DNA from: Euglena gracilis
Lineage: Eukaryota; Euglenida; Euglenophyceae; Euglenales
Reading direction: 5' to 3'
NCBI GenBank assembly: GCA_039621445.1
Contig: CP154955.1
Coordinates: 55,619,341-55,683,340, forward strand
Length of the DNA: 64,000 nt
Positions 51,371 to 62,400 of this stretch are shown piece after piece. The position numbers and the translations under genes are program-made. The notes beneath the pieces were generated by a model. It was not told where the DNA came from. It ran no database searches and saw only the letters and a list, made by a program, of their open reading frames with translations. Positions within the stretch are counted from its first letter, which is position 1. The number at the start of each line of letters is the position of its first letter.

Positions 51371-53261
51371 GAAAAAAAGTGCAAGTGCGAGATGCGCCCA
51401 AGTGGATAAGTGGATGAGGATTGGTTTATGGTCTTCTGCAAAATGGATGATTTCAAGAAGCTGTCAGCTTGGATTTTCTGATGGTTATTTTTTGTGAAAT
51501 GGTTTCCAATAGTTTGCCAAGATTTTCGGACTGCCAGAATTTTCAACAAGGGTATCATTTTTAAAAGAAAATGACACATTGAAAACAGGATGTTTGTAAT
51601 TGCATGTTTTTTTTCTGGTTCAGCCTGTGAAACAGCCTGCGCTTCGTCGCCTTGGAGCGTGCAGCAATCACATGCCACCCATTTTTTTGTGCACAACTTT
51701 TTGTTTTTCGACTGCAAGTGGGATTCTGCCTTTACGGAACACCTGTGCCTTGCAACAAAACTGCCACACTTGGCGCAGATTGACTGATTGGGTGATCTGG
51801 GGAGGTGCTGTTTTGCTTGGGTGTTGATAAATCTGAGTAGCTGGGGTTGCTGCAACCCCAAGGGTGATTATTTGCAAAATACTGAAAGTAACCCCTGACT
51901 TTCTACGCAGTCCATGTTTTCAATTAGTAAGTCCATATTATGCCCCGCAATTTTGTCGCAATTTCCACAATTTCCCCACATTTTCTGCAAACAACCCAAC
52001 TACCGCAATTCCCCGCAATTTTTCTCGATTTCCCTATGATTTTTGTGGTTTCCCACACTTTTCCCGAAGGCCTCCGTTACCAATCCCCAAGCGGCTGCAG
52101 CACACAGAAGTGCACCAAACATACAGCCTTTTTGCTGTGCAGCGGTCGCCCTTCTCTCCCCCTTGCCCGATGACCAAGTCATGGGGCGCCCTCAATGGCC
52201 GTGGCTGCTGCTGGCTATGGTGTGGGCTGCCGCAGGCGACAAGCCCCACACCGCAGCGAAGAAGTTGACACACCTGGTGTGTTTGCAGGCACACACCAGG
52301 CGCATATGCGCATGTGGTGTGTATCTTTTTCCCAACATTGTGCCTCCAGCTGAAAGCACAAGTACTTCCCTCCTTGTACTGTAGGGTAACTGAATAGTCA
52401 GACACTTCATTAGGACTAAATATTCATACATTTGAAAAATGCGAAATCACTGTCATGCACCTTCGATGATGCAGGGTGATGCAGGGCGATGTTCAATATT
52501 TTTTTTTCATCGTATTGCATTACATAGTTTTTGTTAATGTTGGAAGCTTTGGATGCTGGCCACTTTTGGCCCTTTTTGGCCATTTTGACCAAACCATTTT
52601 TTGGGGGGGGAGGGCTGCCTTTGGTTGCTTGAGTGCTTCTGGCCACCTTTGGTCACTTCTGTTCCTTAAGGCTATTTTTGGCCAATTTCGGCCGGCGTTT
52701 TTTGTCATTTTCCACTTTTGGCTATCTTTGGCTGCATCTTTTCTGGTTCTTCTGGCTCTTTTCAAAACATTTTACGGGCTGAAAGTGGCCAAAACCAGTC
52801 AAGAAGCAGCCCAAAGTGGTCAAAAATGACCAAAATGACCGGAAGCAGCAGAAAAAAGGAGCCAAAAGGAACCAACCGTGCCAAGCAGTGGCAGTGCGGA
52901 GAAAACGTGAACGATTGCACACCATTCATGGTATGCATGAACAGTGTTGGATGAAGGAAACTTCTCCCACGGGGTGAAATCTTTTTGGGTTTTTCCCACA
53001 GCAGAATGTCCACAGTCCTGAACGTTCTCAAAATGAACTTTTTGGAGGTTTTTTTTTGGTTTCGAGGTGTTTCAATTAAAAGCCCTTCCGGTTTCTTTCA
53101 GGGGGTTCAGGGTCCATTTTTTGCGCGTTAAAAAACCGTCCGTGCCCGCTGCTGTGTGTGGAACGGGCGCCTCGTTTCTGCCTGCCGGGCTTTTTCCGCC
53201 GCCGACTTCCAACCTTGGGTAGTGCCCTCCCGTGCCGGGCCTCTCCTCCCACTGCCCTCAG

Positions 53262-53369
53262 CCGAAGGTGGAGTGGCGGCGCGTGCGAGGCGTGGCCCAC
53301 GAGCCCTACCGCTGCCGCAACGGCAGCGCCCCGCCGCCGCCCGCCCAGAGCGGCCTTTGGGGAAACGGC
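53262..53369 (+). CDS. Glycosyltransferase-like gene, candidate upstream exon
   Basis: The acceptor TGCCCTCAG precedes 53262 and the donor is ACGGC followed by GTTTAT at 53370, both phase 0. It encodes PKVEWRRVRGVAHEPYRCRN and a Pro-rich tail. Codon bias is exon-like and the phase fits the next exon, but there is no clear homology. Confidence 0.5.
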
Positions 53370-56300
53370 GTTTATGTGTATATTTATATTTGTACGTATT
53401 TATTCATATTTGCATGGGTATTGCAGGATTTATTTTTTTATTTTACTTTGTTTAATTCACTTGTTTATTTATTTTATTTATTTTAATTATTGTTTGTATA
53501 ATAATTTATTCTTTATTTTATATTATCGATTTATTTAATTATTTAATAATTTACATTTTTCCTTTATATTATTTGAATTTATATTGTTATATAATAGTTT
53601 ATTTATATAAATCAATATTGATAATATTTATTTGTTATTTATTGATATTATTTTCCTTATTTTTTTCGCCAGGGATCTTCCGAACCACCCTCCGGGCAAC
53701 CCCTCCATCTCCGTCCCGACTGGGTGGAGGGGGGCAAAATATTTAGAAATCGAAAGCATTTTTTTTTCACCATTGGGGGCGGGCGATGACCACGAATCAC
53801 CAGGTATCGATTCCCTCCCCGGCGTCGCCCTGTCTTCGCCGCGAAATTCCGCACTTTTTGCCCACCCATTCCCCGGGGCCCGAATTGAACGCGCCGGGGC
53901 GGCATAAGTTTTTTTTGGGGGGTGGACTCAAGGGCAGCCCTGCTCATGCTACGCTGCGGCCGTGCCTCACACAGCCCGGGTCCCTGCTGTCCTCCCCTGC
54001 GGGCTGTGTGGCGGTTCAGTGCAGCTTGCCGGTGTAGGCTGGTGGCGGCAGTTTGATGCTGTTGTTCTTTTTTGCCAGTTGTATTTTGGATTTTTTCCTT
54101 GCGGCGAGCCTAGGCATTTCAGCTGAGACAATGGGTGCAACGACCGCCAGATCCTTGGCTGGGTTTTTCTTCGATTCGGGGTTCACTGCTGCTGTTGGTC
54201 ATCTTTGACTTTGTCGTGTCTCAGTGATCGAAAGATCAAGAATGTGCAATTTCCTTTACCTTCACGAGAAACCCTCCGATGACCTCCCCCGAACGCATGC
54301 TGGCCCTCGCCGTCATTCCATGCCCAGCACTGTCAAGGGCCATTGAACTTTGACATTGGCAGGGCTCTGCCGCAAGCATACAACCGAATCGAGTCAATGC
54401 GGAAGCGCAAGCTCTGGGTGCGTTTTGCGTCTGATAGAACTGGAGATGATGGAGATGATGATGGATCTATCGTGATTTCGTTTTGCTGATTTCCAAATAC
54501 TCCGAATACTCTGGATGTGATATAGTTTGAAAAGCTTTTCCAGGCTTGCTATCTTTTTTGACTTTTGTTGCACCAAGTATGAGAAAAAAACTCAAAGTTC
54601 CTGAAATGAAAAGTATTATTTCAGTTGCTTATTTTGACAACAGGTTGAATTTGAATGTGATCTCTTGTTTGAAAAGCAAACCAAAGGAATAAATGAAACT
54701 CCAGATGTGAAACAAATGCCCCAGCGCACAGTGAGGTTGCCCGAGTTACATTCTTAGACGGCCGGGAATGCATTTTTTTGGTGTTTTTTTTGCCCACCAG
54801 TGCATTCTTTTTTGACTAACTGCGTTGCCATCACTTGACGGGGCGGTGCACCCGTCAGCTGAAACCCCTGGTACCAAAATGGGTACCACCACCTTTGACC
54901 CCTGGGGTTTTTCCTGGGTAAACCGACTTTTTTTTGTTTTGAAAATGGTAGTTTTCGACCTCCGCCAACCGAGGGGGAAACCCCGTCTGCCGAAGTAGGT
55001 GCGACACGAAACACTGTTTCACGAGGGCGAACCCTGGTCAGGTGAAGCTGTTGTACCTGTCGCTGTCCCCCCTGTTGGGGAAATTGGTGCATTTTGGTCC
55101 ATATTTTGGGCCGAGATCTCCAAATTTGCCCCACACTTTTCGAAAAATGTCACCATCGTGTTCCATGGTGCCATGGCGGTGTGCCAATTTGGAGGTGTTT
55201 CCTAAATTTGAGAAACCCCTGTTGTTTGCGGGCCTTCCGGGCGTTTTGTGTTGCCCAGTGAATGCGCAGGTGCGCATTCACCCCCCTCCACGTCCCGGCC
55301 TTTTCCTGAAGTTTTGGACGGTTATTGTGGCTCCCTGGGGGTGGTTGTGGGAAGGAGGAACCGTGGTCTCTACGGTTAGAATGGAGGGTGGTTCTGTGCC
55401 CTGTGCTGGAAGCAGGGCACGAGGGGTCGCTTGCGAATGTTTGGTGTGTGTGTGTGTAATCTGCAGTCAGAGAGTGGTACTCAACAAGAAATGTGCATTC
55501 CCGGCCGTCTAAGACATTTTCGATATGCTGGCCACAGTACAATAGGGCGGCCCTTAAGGTGATTGATACTTTTTGGTTTGGGCAAAACATCAACGTTTCC
55601 ACTGGAATGCCTAGCTTCTGCCAAACCCAATGCCAGTCAACACCACATCACAGTATCATCACAACATCCGTCAGTATCCATCAGTATCACCACGTCACAG
55701 TATCAACCTCTGTGCAGCCCTTAAGATGCTTCCATTCCCTCCAGGCCTACCCCGTGTCCTTCTGTTTCCCTCGGGCTGTAGCGGGGTGGTACCACGACCT
55801 CTTCTGGAACGCCACCAAGACAGCCAACCTCACAGGTGCGGAGAGCGCATCAAGCGCCAAATGCATTTTTTTGGGGGGACAAAATAGCCTGGTCCATCTT
55901 TTTTTTTGGTGATTTGACAATGGGGTGAAAGTGAGGTTAAAATCTCATGAAATACGTATCATATGGATACATGTTACTAAGAGACTAAAGACTGTCGACC
56001 ATTGGTGATAAAGAAAGACCCGAAAAAATTCCTCCAAGTTTTGTTGTTCTAATTCCAGTTTTCCAAGGACATTGCTGGGTATTACTCTTTCGCTGATTCC
56101 AAAATGCAGCAAATGAAAATATGTTCAAGAAAAAAAAGCCCGAATGTCAAGGATGGTGAAAGATTACGAACATTGCTAGTTTGCTAGCATAGCTAGCATT
56201 GGGTCGACAAGTGAACCAAATGTTGCATTGGATGCAAGTGTTGCAATGGATTCCACCTTCACCCTCCTTCTGCCTTAAGGTCAAAGGGTCGGGCAGTCGG

Positions 56301-59300
56301 GCCAGCCAGAGCCTTGAACGGGGCAAATTCAAAATTCAATTTAAAGTGAGCTGCTTTTTTTGGTGCTTTGGGCCAGATTTCGATCTCCCCCACAATGTCG
56401 GCCTGCCTTCGACGGAAAATGTCGACACTTTCGCCATTTGGGTCATGCCAGGACAGATGGTTTTTTTTACTTGTTTCCCAACTTCCCTGCTGTGCAGTCA
56501 CTGTCTCCGCCCTTGCCTCCTCGCCTATGAGACCCCACCCAGACATTCATTTAGTGTGGTACACCAAGGTTGTCATTTTGTGGTTCACTGTGGACACCAA
56601 ATTTTTTTTTGTGGTTCACCTGTGGACACCAAAAAAATATTTGTGGTTCACATGTGGACACCAAACGTTTGGGTCAAAAAATCAATTTCTCGAAAATGGT
56701 GGGGAGTCAAAGGAAACGTTCCGGCGACCTGAATTGAAACCTTTGAAGCCCTATCTATGGGTATTTTTATTTCCCCGCAACTCCCCGCCCAGCCCGAGTT
56801 ACAGGCATTTTTCAGCCAATTTGGGCCATTTTGTACAGCCTTGGCCTGTTTTGATTCAGCCGTTTTCAACCATTTTTGGGTGAAAAAGTAAAAATTTTTT
56901 TTTGCCCAAAACGATGTTTCCCGGACCCGGAAGAACTGTTTTTCAACCAAAAATGAGCGTTTTTCGACCCCGTGGCCCCCCCGTTTTTGGCCTGGAACCC
57001 ATGCATTGGGGTGCAAATTTTTATATTGAGCCTTAAGAGGGTCCTGAAATGCACACCCGGTGCGAAGTGCTGGAAAAAATTTTTTTGCCCCCGCAGAGGA
57101 GGGGGTGGGGGGGACCCCCCTTTCGAAAATAGGGGGGTGGGGGGACCAGGTTTGCATAGGGTTGAGCTCTTAATGGGACTTGCACATAATGGACGGCCGA
57201 AAGGACTAGCATTGCAAATTTCGCATAAGTTATGATTTACAAATTACACACCTGCAATTTACAGTTACTTACAGTAAAATTTTGAAAGGTTAAGAGGTCA
57301 GCGACCCCCTCCCATACCCCCCACACCCCTTTGCTTCGATTTTTTGACCTTTTTGACCCGGAAATTGAGAAGTTTCGGCGACCGAAAACTGGAGGTTGGA
57401 GGGGGGGTCCCCCACCCCCCCCCTCCTCCGAGATTCCCATACAAGCCTGGGGGTGTGATTCGCTTCCACACTTTATGGATTGAACCGGATCCAAGGTCCA
57501 CAATTTGGCTGAGGTGTCTCAAGATCAATCTGTTTTTAGTTGTAAAACTTGATTTTTTTTCGATCCTCAATGAAGTTTTGTGGGCAACAACAGTTTTTGT
57601 GGACACCAAAACGTTTTTTTGTGGTTCACCTGTGGACATCAAAGAAAATTTGTGGTTCACACGTCTTTTGTGCACCACACTAAATGAATGTCTGACCCCA
57701 CCCCGGGGTGTGAATGGGGTTTTGGTGGTGGGTGGCCGGGTGGGTGATGGGCTGGATGGCTCGAACCTCATCCAAGGGTTTTCGGTCGATTTTGGGTGGT
57801 TTGGGTGGGTGGGTGGGTTTGGGCCTGGGAAATAGTGACCCCCCGGGTCACTAAGTGACTCCATCCTCCCCACCCCCGGTCCAGCGTCGAAGCACGGGCG
57901 CTTCCTGAAGGGCGTGCGGGTGTACGGCACGGCGGACGAGGAGGCGTACCTCGCGAAGTATGCCGCGGCGCGGACGGTGTTCACGAAGCGGAAGGCGGGC
58001 TGGGACTGCCTGCGGCACCTCGAGATCCTGGTGGCCGGTGTGTGGCTCGGGCGGGTGGGGGGGGCTGATTGAAAGAAACAGTTGGCTCTGATAAAATTGA
58101 TGATGCGTTTGTGTGTTTTTGTGTGTTGTGCTGTGCTGTGTTTGTGTTGCGTGTGTTGTGTGTGTGTGTGTGTGTGGCTGGGTGTGTTATGTGCACAGGT
58201 GAGGGTGTGTGAGTGTTTGTGTATGCGGGCTATGGTGCGTCGCTGTCGTCTCCTTATCCCCTATGAGTTTATTGTAACTGACCACAGCGCTGGTACGGAC
58301 TCCTAGGCCACCCAGAAAAATATATTTTAAAAAGAGGAGGCTGTGCAAGGGAGTATTTTTGGTGCTTTTTTTTTGCACATTTGCCCTTTTTTTGTGCAGT
58401 TTTGCGTATCCCCCCCCCCCCCCGGGACACCTCACATCACCCCGGTCACCCCACATCACTCGGGTCACCCCACACAAGCCCCCCCCCCTGGTGTGGATGC
58501 GAATGCGAACCGCACGAGTGGTCGCAGGTACAGTGATGTCTGTGCACAGGGGCCGGCCAGCCGTGCTGACCCCCTCCCGCCCCCGCCGCAGGGGCGCTTT
58601 ACCGATTCCGGGACCCCAGCGGCTTGGACCCAGGGTGTGGCGTGCGGCAGGCGGCTGTTTTCGGGGTGTTTGTGCTCCTGAACCATCGGGGGGGGGGTTT
58701 AGGAGAGTCCACCCACGAGACCCACACCAACCACACAAGGCGGGTGTGCGTCCCCACAGCGCTGGAATTACACCAGAGTTACTCACCCGGCCAGGCGGGG
58801 GCAACAAAAGAGGACTGGTGCAAGGGGTCCCTGGCCACTCACCACACAACAAACTGGGCCAGAAGCCAAGTTGACGCCGGCCATAAACAGACAAGAAGCC
58901 TTAGTGCAACTAAGGGGGGATGGTCCAGATGCCCCCTCCCCACCCCAGCATTGGCGGCATTCGTCTAGACCCCCCCACGCTGTGTGCTGGGCGGATGCCA
59001 AACCCTGCCCGGACCCGCTCACCATGTTCCACCACCCCAAGGAGTGTTTTGCAGAGATGGCAGCCATCCAGGGGTGGATGGGGTCCCCGCCGCCGCCTCC
59101 ACCACGTCGCACACTGCGTGCACCGCGTCGCACACCACATGCACCGCGTCACACACCGTGTGCACCACGTGAGACATATTGATCTCCACATGCCGGGTAC
59201 CCCATGTCTCTGCCCGAATGATTTTCACGGGTATGGGGGACAACCTCCCCTGGGCAATCCTGTGACGGCAAAATTTTCACCCCAAGGGCCCAAGGTGATG

Positions 59301-62007
59301 CCTCCTGCTTTTCTTTGCATGTTTTTAACCTCCTAACAAAAAATGGGAGGGTTTCAAGGTCTTCCAGGCTTACACGTTTCTGCAAGCTTCGGGACCACAG
59401 GAATTCCTTTCAACGCAATTACATTTTCAATTACAATTTTTCAGACTATTTTGTCCCCTTGGCTTCCTCCCAGTGTGCAACATCAGGATTATTCCAATCT
59501 GGCAAATAAATTCTCCCTACCATGCCAAGACCCAACAGGCAATCTCCATCTTACACCCCCCCCCCCCCAATAAGTTCACACGTGCACAGTTTTTTGGAAT
59601 GAAGTTTCCGGCCTTGTTTGGAAGGAACAGTGCAGACAAAAATCACCGGAGACAAAAATTACGGGAAAATTACAGGAAAAAAATATTGTAAAATTCTAAT
59701 TTTGAAAAGAATTATCATAATCATTATTGCTATTATAGTAATGATATTATGATTATTAAAATAACTATGGGAAAACCCCAAATTTCAGGGGAAATTTTTT
59801 TCAGCTTTAACGAATATTTTCTGGCAAAAGGTCAACGCGAAATTCCAAAAAATGGTCAAAATGTATTTCTGGTGATGTTTTTTTTGTAATTTTCATTACA
59901 AAATAAACCCTAAGAGTTGCCAATATTGCATAACCTCGTCTATTGTGTATGAAATTTGACTGCCTCTGAGAGTGGCTCTTCCAACGGGCGTCGGATATAT
60001 GCACAGGACAAAAAATATGGGAAAATTTTATTGGAAAATTGGGGTGGATTCCAATGTTTTTTGTCTGCCGTAATTTTTGTCCGGACTGACCAAAATTGCC
60101 AGCAATGGACCAACTGCCTGAAATGGCGAAGATGGTCGAAACTGATCAAAAGATCGGCCCAACTGGACAAAACTCTCCAAAACCAGCCATCGGTAGCCCA
60201 ACGTGCACCAACGTCGCCGGAAATGGTCCAAAGTGCAGAAAGCACAATCCCAGTGGGGGAGGGGGTGTGCAGTTCAGAAGAGGAGTACCCCCCCCCCCCT
60301 GGGGCTGCCCGCCCCCACCCGCCCCTGCGCCCGCGGCCTCCCTGTCGGACGCAGAGTACGGCCGGCTCCGACAGGAGGTCTGGGAGTTCTTCCAGAACCA
60401 CTTGACTTGTGGCCCGGGCGACTTTGGGCAGAGACCGAGGGAGGACCATCTCGTTTCTTCTGCAACTTTTTTTTTGATTTGTACTGTGTTTTTTGGGAGT
60501 TGCCCGCACATTTTGAGGTTTGTTTCATGGTACATTCTTCCGGTCTTTGCGCCGATAAGCCCCCTGGTGTGGCGTCGTACCGTGGGGGGGGGGAGTATTT
60601 TGGTGAGGCGATGACCCCGCGCAGCTGTGGCAGAAGCGTGGAAGAGTGGGCTGGAGCCAGAGTTTTTTTTTTTAGTCTTGGACCCGGGGGGTAGGACGGG
60701 TGGGTCCGGCTGAGCCCCCGCCCCAGGGGGTGGTGGGATATACTTTTCGGCGCCAAAGGCGCCGAAAATTTTGAAAAAGGTGCCCTTTTTGTATAGCATT
60801 TTCGCGATTTTTGGCCTTTTTTGGGGGAATTGAGTGGGTCCCCCCCCTGGTCTTAAAAAAACCCTGGCTGGTGCAAGCTTAATTTTGTGTGGGCTGGGCA
60901 GCACGACCCCGCAAGCCGCCCGGAACCCGACTCCCTTGTGCGCTTCATGATGCGCGCTGCTGGATTCGTTGCCGGGGTCCCAAGAGAAGTTTTGTTTTGG
61001 TTTTGGCCACGACACCTGGTGGGAAGGAGCTCTTAGGAGGTTGTTTTGCCTCCATCTGGAAGCGGTCACTGGTGGGCGTTTCTTGGGCAGGACACTGACA
61101 GGTTCTTGGGCATGACAAACAGCACCGCGAGGACAGGGGCAGGCTTCTGTTTAACGAGATTGCACCCTCCCCCCCCCCCCCCCAGGGGGCTGGGTGCTAT
61201 GGGCAAGGGGGTAGGTGCCGCGTTAGTGGGTAGTGCTATGTAGCACCCCCCCCCCGGCGCCGAAGGTGTCAGGGGCCCGAGGGCCATTTTCAGTGGATAA
61301 CTGCCTGGATCAGCTGGGGCTGGGACCCAAAACCAAGCCCCCCCCCCTCACAAGGCACAAGTTTGTCCCCAATTTGGTGGACTTGCCCACCAAGCTGGGA
61401 ACCACAGTGTAAAGTCAAGCCGGCAAACTCAACAAGAAAAGACTCGCCAAGCTCCGGCCACCTCCACAAACACAGAGTCCAACAGGGCTAAAGGCGGACA
61501 ACAGCGCCAGGCCAGAAGAGGGGATAGAAGGAACCAAAAAAATAGCGGCAATGCACACGGGGGGGGGGGGGGGGGTATGGGTTGGCACCCTATGGCACAA
61601 GGAATCCCCCCGTGGTTTTTGGTTTTGTAAAAAAGCAGCCTGGACAGTGTCAGTGACAGTGGGACAGTGTCATTGTTGATAATTTTCGCCATAAAAGATA
61701 ATGGCTGGACAAGGGACAGTTTGACGTGAGAGCAGGGGAGGTCTTTAGCCAAAGCTCTACCATAAAAATGAGAGATGCTTGAGATTTGCAGTCAAACACC
61801 TTGTCAAACAGTCAAACACACATTTCATTTCTGCTTCTTGTGTTGTTGTCAGGCAAAAATTGTGACAGCGGCGGTCCCCGGGGGGCCCGGCGCGGCGACC
61901 CCTGTGCCGGCGGGCCGGTGCTGTTCCTGGACCGCTACCTCGCCCGCCACATCGACTACCAGGCCAACTCCGTCTTCGCCGGCCTGCCCGGGACTGCACC
62001 CTTCTTG
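53262..62007 (+). CDS. Glycosyltransferase-like GWDCxRHxEI protein (multi-exon gene, both ends open)
   Basis: Exons at 53262-53369, 55745-55835, 57885-58037, 58592-58634, 58969-59082, 60278-60408 and 61853-about 62007 are joined by GT-AG introns in consistent phase. The recognisable core is YLAKYAAARTVFTKRKAGWD then CLRHLEILVAG, followed by ALYRFRDPSGLDP, PCPDPLTMFHHPKECF and YGRLRQEVWEFFQNHLTC. From memory, this is the layout of large uncharacterised proteins of marine protists and giant viruses that carry a GWDCxRHYEI signature and are usually grouped with glycosyltransferases or exostosin-like proteins. The 61853 exon gives VLFLDRYLARHIDYQANSVF. I expect it to be the following domain of the same protein, because the phase fits. 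Substrate and location are unknown. Confidence 0.65.
53370..53660. repeat. A/T-rich low-complexity tract
   Basis: TTTATTTATTTT- and ATATTTATT-type sequence fills this start of an intron. No gene content is visible. Confidence 0.85.
54753..55511. mobile_element. Element with perfect 20-bp terminal inverted repeats
   Basis: CTTAGACGGCCGGGAATGCA at 54753-54772 is the exact reverse complement of TGCATTCCCGGCCGTCTAAG at 55492-55511. ACATT precedes the left end and follows the right end (54748-54752 and 55512-55516), a possible 5-bp target duplication. The 759-bp unit has no convincing ORF. It lies in the intron before the 55745 exon. Confidence 0.85.
55745..55835 (+). CDS. Glycosyltransferase-like exon: YPVSFCFPR segment
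   Basis: The acceptor CCCTCCAG precedes 55745 and the donor is CACAG followed by GTGCGG at 55836, phase 1. It encodes AYPVSFCFPRAVAGWYHDLF and NATKTANLT. It matches the P-I-F-IP step that precedes the GWDC region in the family. Confidence 0.68.
56541..57693. repeat. 1.15-kb segment bounded by a 20-bp inverted repeat
   Basis: AGACATTCATTTAGTGTGGT at 56541-56560 and its exact complement at 57674-57693 enclose tandem GTGGTTCACCTGTGGACACC units near both ends (56575-56660 and 57597-57660). Extending outward, CCCCACCC and GGGGTG partly continue the pairing. No ORF is recognised. Confidence 0.75.
57885..58037 (+). CDS. Glycosyltransferase-like exon: GWDCLRHLEI core
   Basis: The acceptor CGGTCCAG precedes 57885 and the donor is GGCCG followed by GTGTGTG at 58038. 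It encodes ASKHGRFLKGVRVYGTADEE, AYLAKYAAARTVF and KAGWDCLRHLEILVAG. The GWDC-RH-EI motif is the family hallmark. L replaces the usual Y before EI. Confidence 0.82.
58592..58634 (+). CDS. Glycosyltransferase-like micro-exon
   Basis: The acceptor CCGCCGCAG precedes 58592 and the donor is CCAGG followed by GTGTGG at 58635. Phase 1 to phase 2 gives GALYRFRDPSGLDP, matching the G-x-P-x-F-x-D-L step after the GWDC motif. Confidence 0.7.
58969..59082 (+). CDS. Glycosyltransferase-like exon: P-TM-HHPKE
   Basis: The acceptor TCGTCTAG precedes 58969 and the donor is ATGGG followed by GTCCCC at 59083. It encodes PPHAVCWADAKPCPDPLTMF and HHPKECFAEMAAIQGWM. CP-x2-TM-x3-PKE-x3-E is a conserved step in the family. 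Confidence 0.75.
59638..60088. mobile_element. GACAAAAAT-ended inverted-repeat element
   Basis: CAGTGCAGACAAAAATCACC at the left and GTAATTTTTGTCCGGACTG at the right are inverted. GGAGACAAAAATTACGGG and TTTTTTGTCTGCC lie just inside. The A/T-rich interior resembles 14588-14977. It lies in the intron before the 60278 exon. Confidence 0.72.
60278..60408 (+). CDS. Glycosyltransferase-like exon: EYGRLRQEVWEFFQNHLTC
   Basis: The acceptor CAGTTCAG precedes 60278 in phase 2 and the donor is GACTT followed by GTGGCC at 60409 in phase 1. After a Pro-rich lead-in it encodes SLSDAEYGRLRQEVWEFFQN and HLTC, the Y-x2-L...NHLT helix that ends the first domain in this family. Confidence 0.7.
60658..60866. 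mobile_element. hAT-like MITE, sibling of 43659-43932, 209 bp
   Basis: CAGAGTTTTTTTTTTTAGTC at the left and TCTTAAAAAAACCCTG at the right are inverted. Flanks GCTGGAGC and GCTGGTGC differ at one base. The core GGCGCCAAAGGCGCCGAAAA is shared with 43659-43932, and a GTGGGTCCG/GGTGGGATATAC series follows. Confidence 0.9.
61180..61558. repeat. GGCGCC-core repeat and adjacent shared fragment
   Basis: 61180-61360 repeats the 12600-12880 sequence (GTGCTATGGGCAAGGGGG, GGCGCCGAAGGTG, GGCCATTTTCAGTGGATAA). 61452-61558 (ACAGCGCCAGGCCAGAAG) repeats 42727-42838. Confidence 0.55.
61853..62007 (+). CDS. Glycosyltransferase-like exon: VLFLD...DYQ segment
   Basis: The acceptor TTGTTGTCAG precedes 61853. Phase 1 continues from the 60408 donor and is open. 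It encodes VLFLDRYLARHIDYQANSVF followed by AGLPG, the LF-L...DYQ---GL signature that follows the NHLT helix in related proteins. The 3' end runs into a CTTCTTGT repeat and the donor is not fixed. It could also be the first exon of a separate paralogue. Confidence 0.6.
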
Positions 62008-62060
62008 TCTTCTTCTTGTCTTCTTCTTGTCTTCTTCTTGTCTTCTTCTTGTCTTTTATT
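61998..62060. repeat. CTTCTTGT microsatellite
   Basis: About five units of CTTCTTCTTGT at the 3' edge of the preceding exon. They may extend the reading frame or mark the intron start. Confidence 0.85.
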
Positions 62061-62184
62061 GCTCCCTCTTGGAGACAACCAACCAAATCCTGCTCGTCTT
62101 CCAGCCCGATTTTTGGGATTTTTGAGAATTTGGCGGACGTATGATATGCCAGCCGAGAATCCCCCTGGTTAAACCCCCACCCCC

Positions 62185-62400
62185 ATTTAAGTGCATGGGT
62201 GCGCATTATTGGACCGTAGTTTTGGACCAACAGGGGTGTGACACTAATTTGGGCAGTATCTGAAAGCGGTTCAGTGAATATTGGCTTTTGGGGGGGGGCG
62301 CACTTTTTTGGATTTCACTTTCGGGCCCTTCGACACTTATTTGGGCACTGCGTACCATTTCGGCACCCAATAAAAACTGGGGGTGTCAGTTGGGTAGCGT
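62185..62400. repeat. GTGCGCAC-family repeat copy
   Basis: CATTTAAGTGCATGGGTGCG, CATTATTGGACCGTAGTTTT and GCGCACTTTTTTGGATTTCA match the 6107-6340 copy closely. Confidence 0.65.

Larger units (their letters stand above)
43933..53261. other. Gene-poor interval, GTPase to glycosyltransferase-like gene
   Basis: Apart from the listed repeats and the candidate exon at 47821, I see no confident coding exon. GC-rich islands near 44690-44830 and 49830-50110 are possible exons or untranslated sequence, but no frame shows homology. Confidence 0.4.

Noticed and set aside
60146-61069. 307-codon ORF on the - strand
   Set aside because: It is antisense to the YGRLRQEVWEFF exon and crosses a complete MITE (60658-60866). 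It is an artefact.
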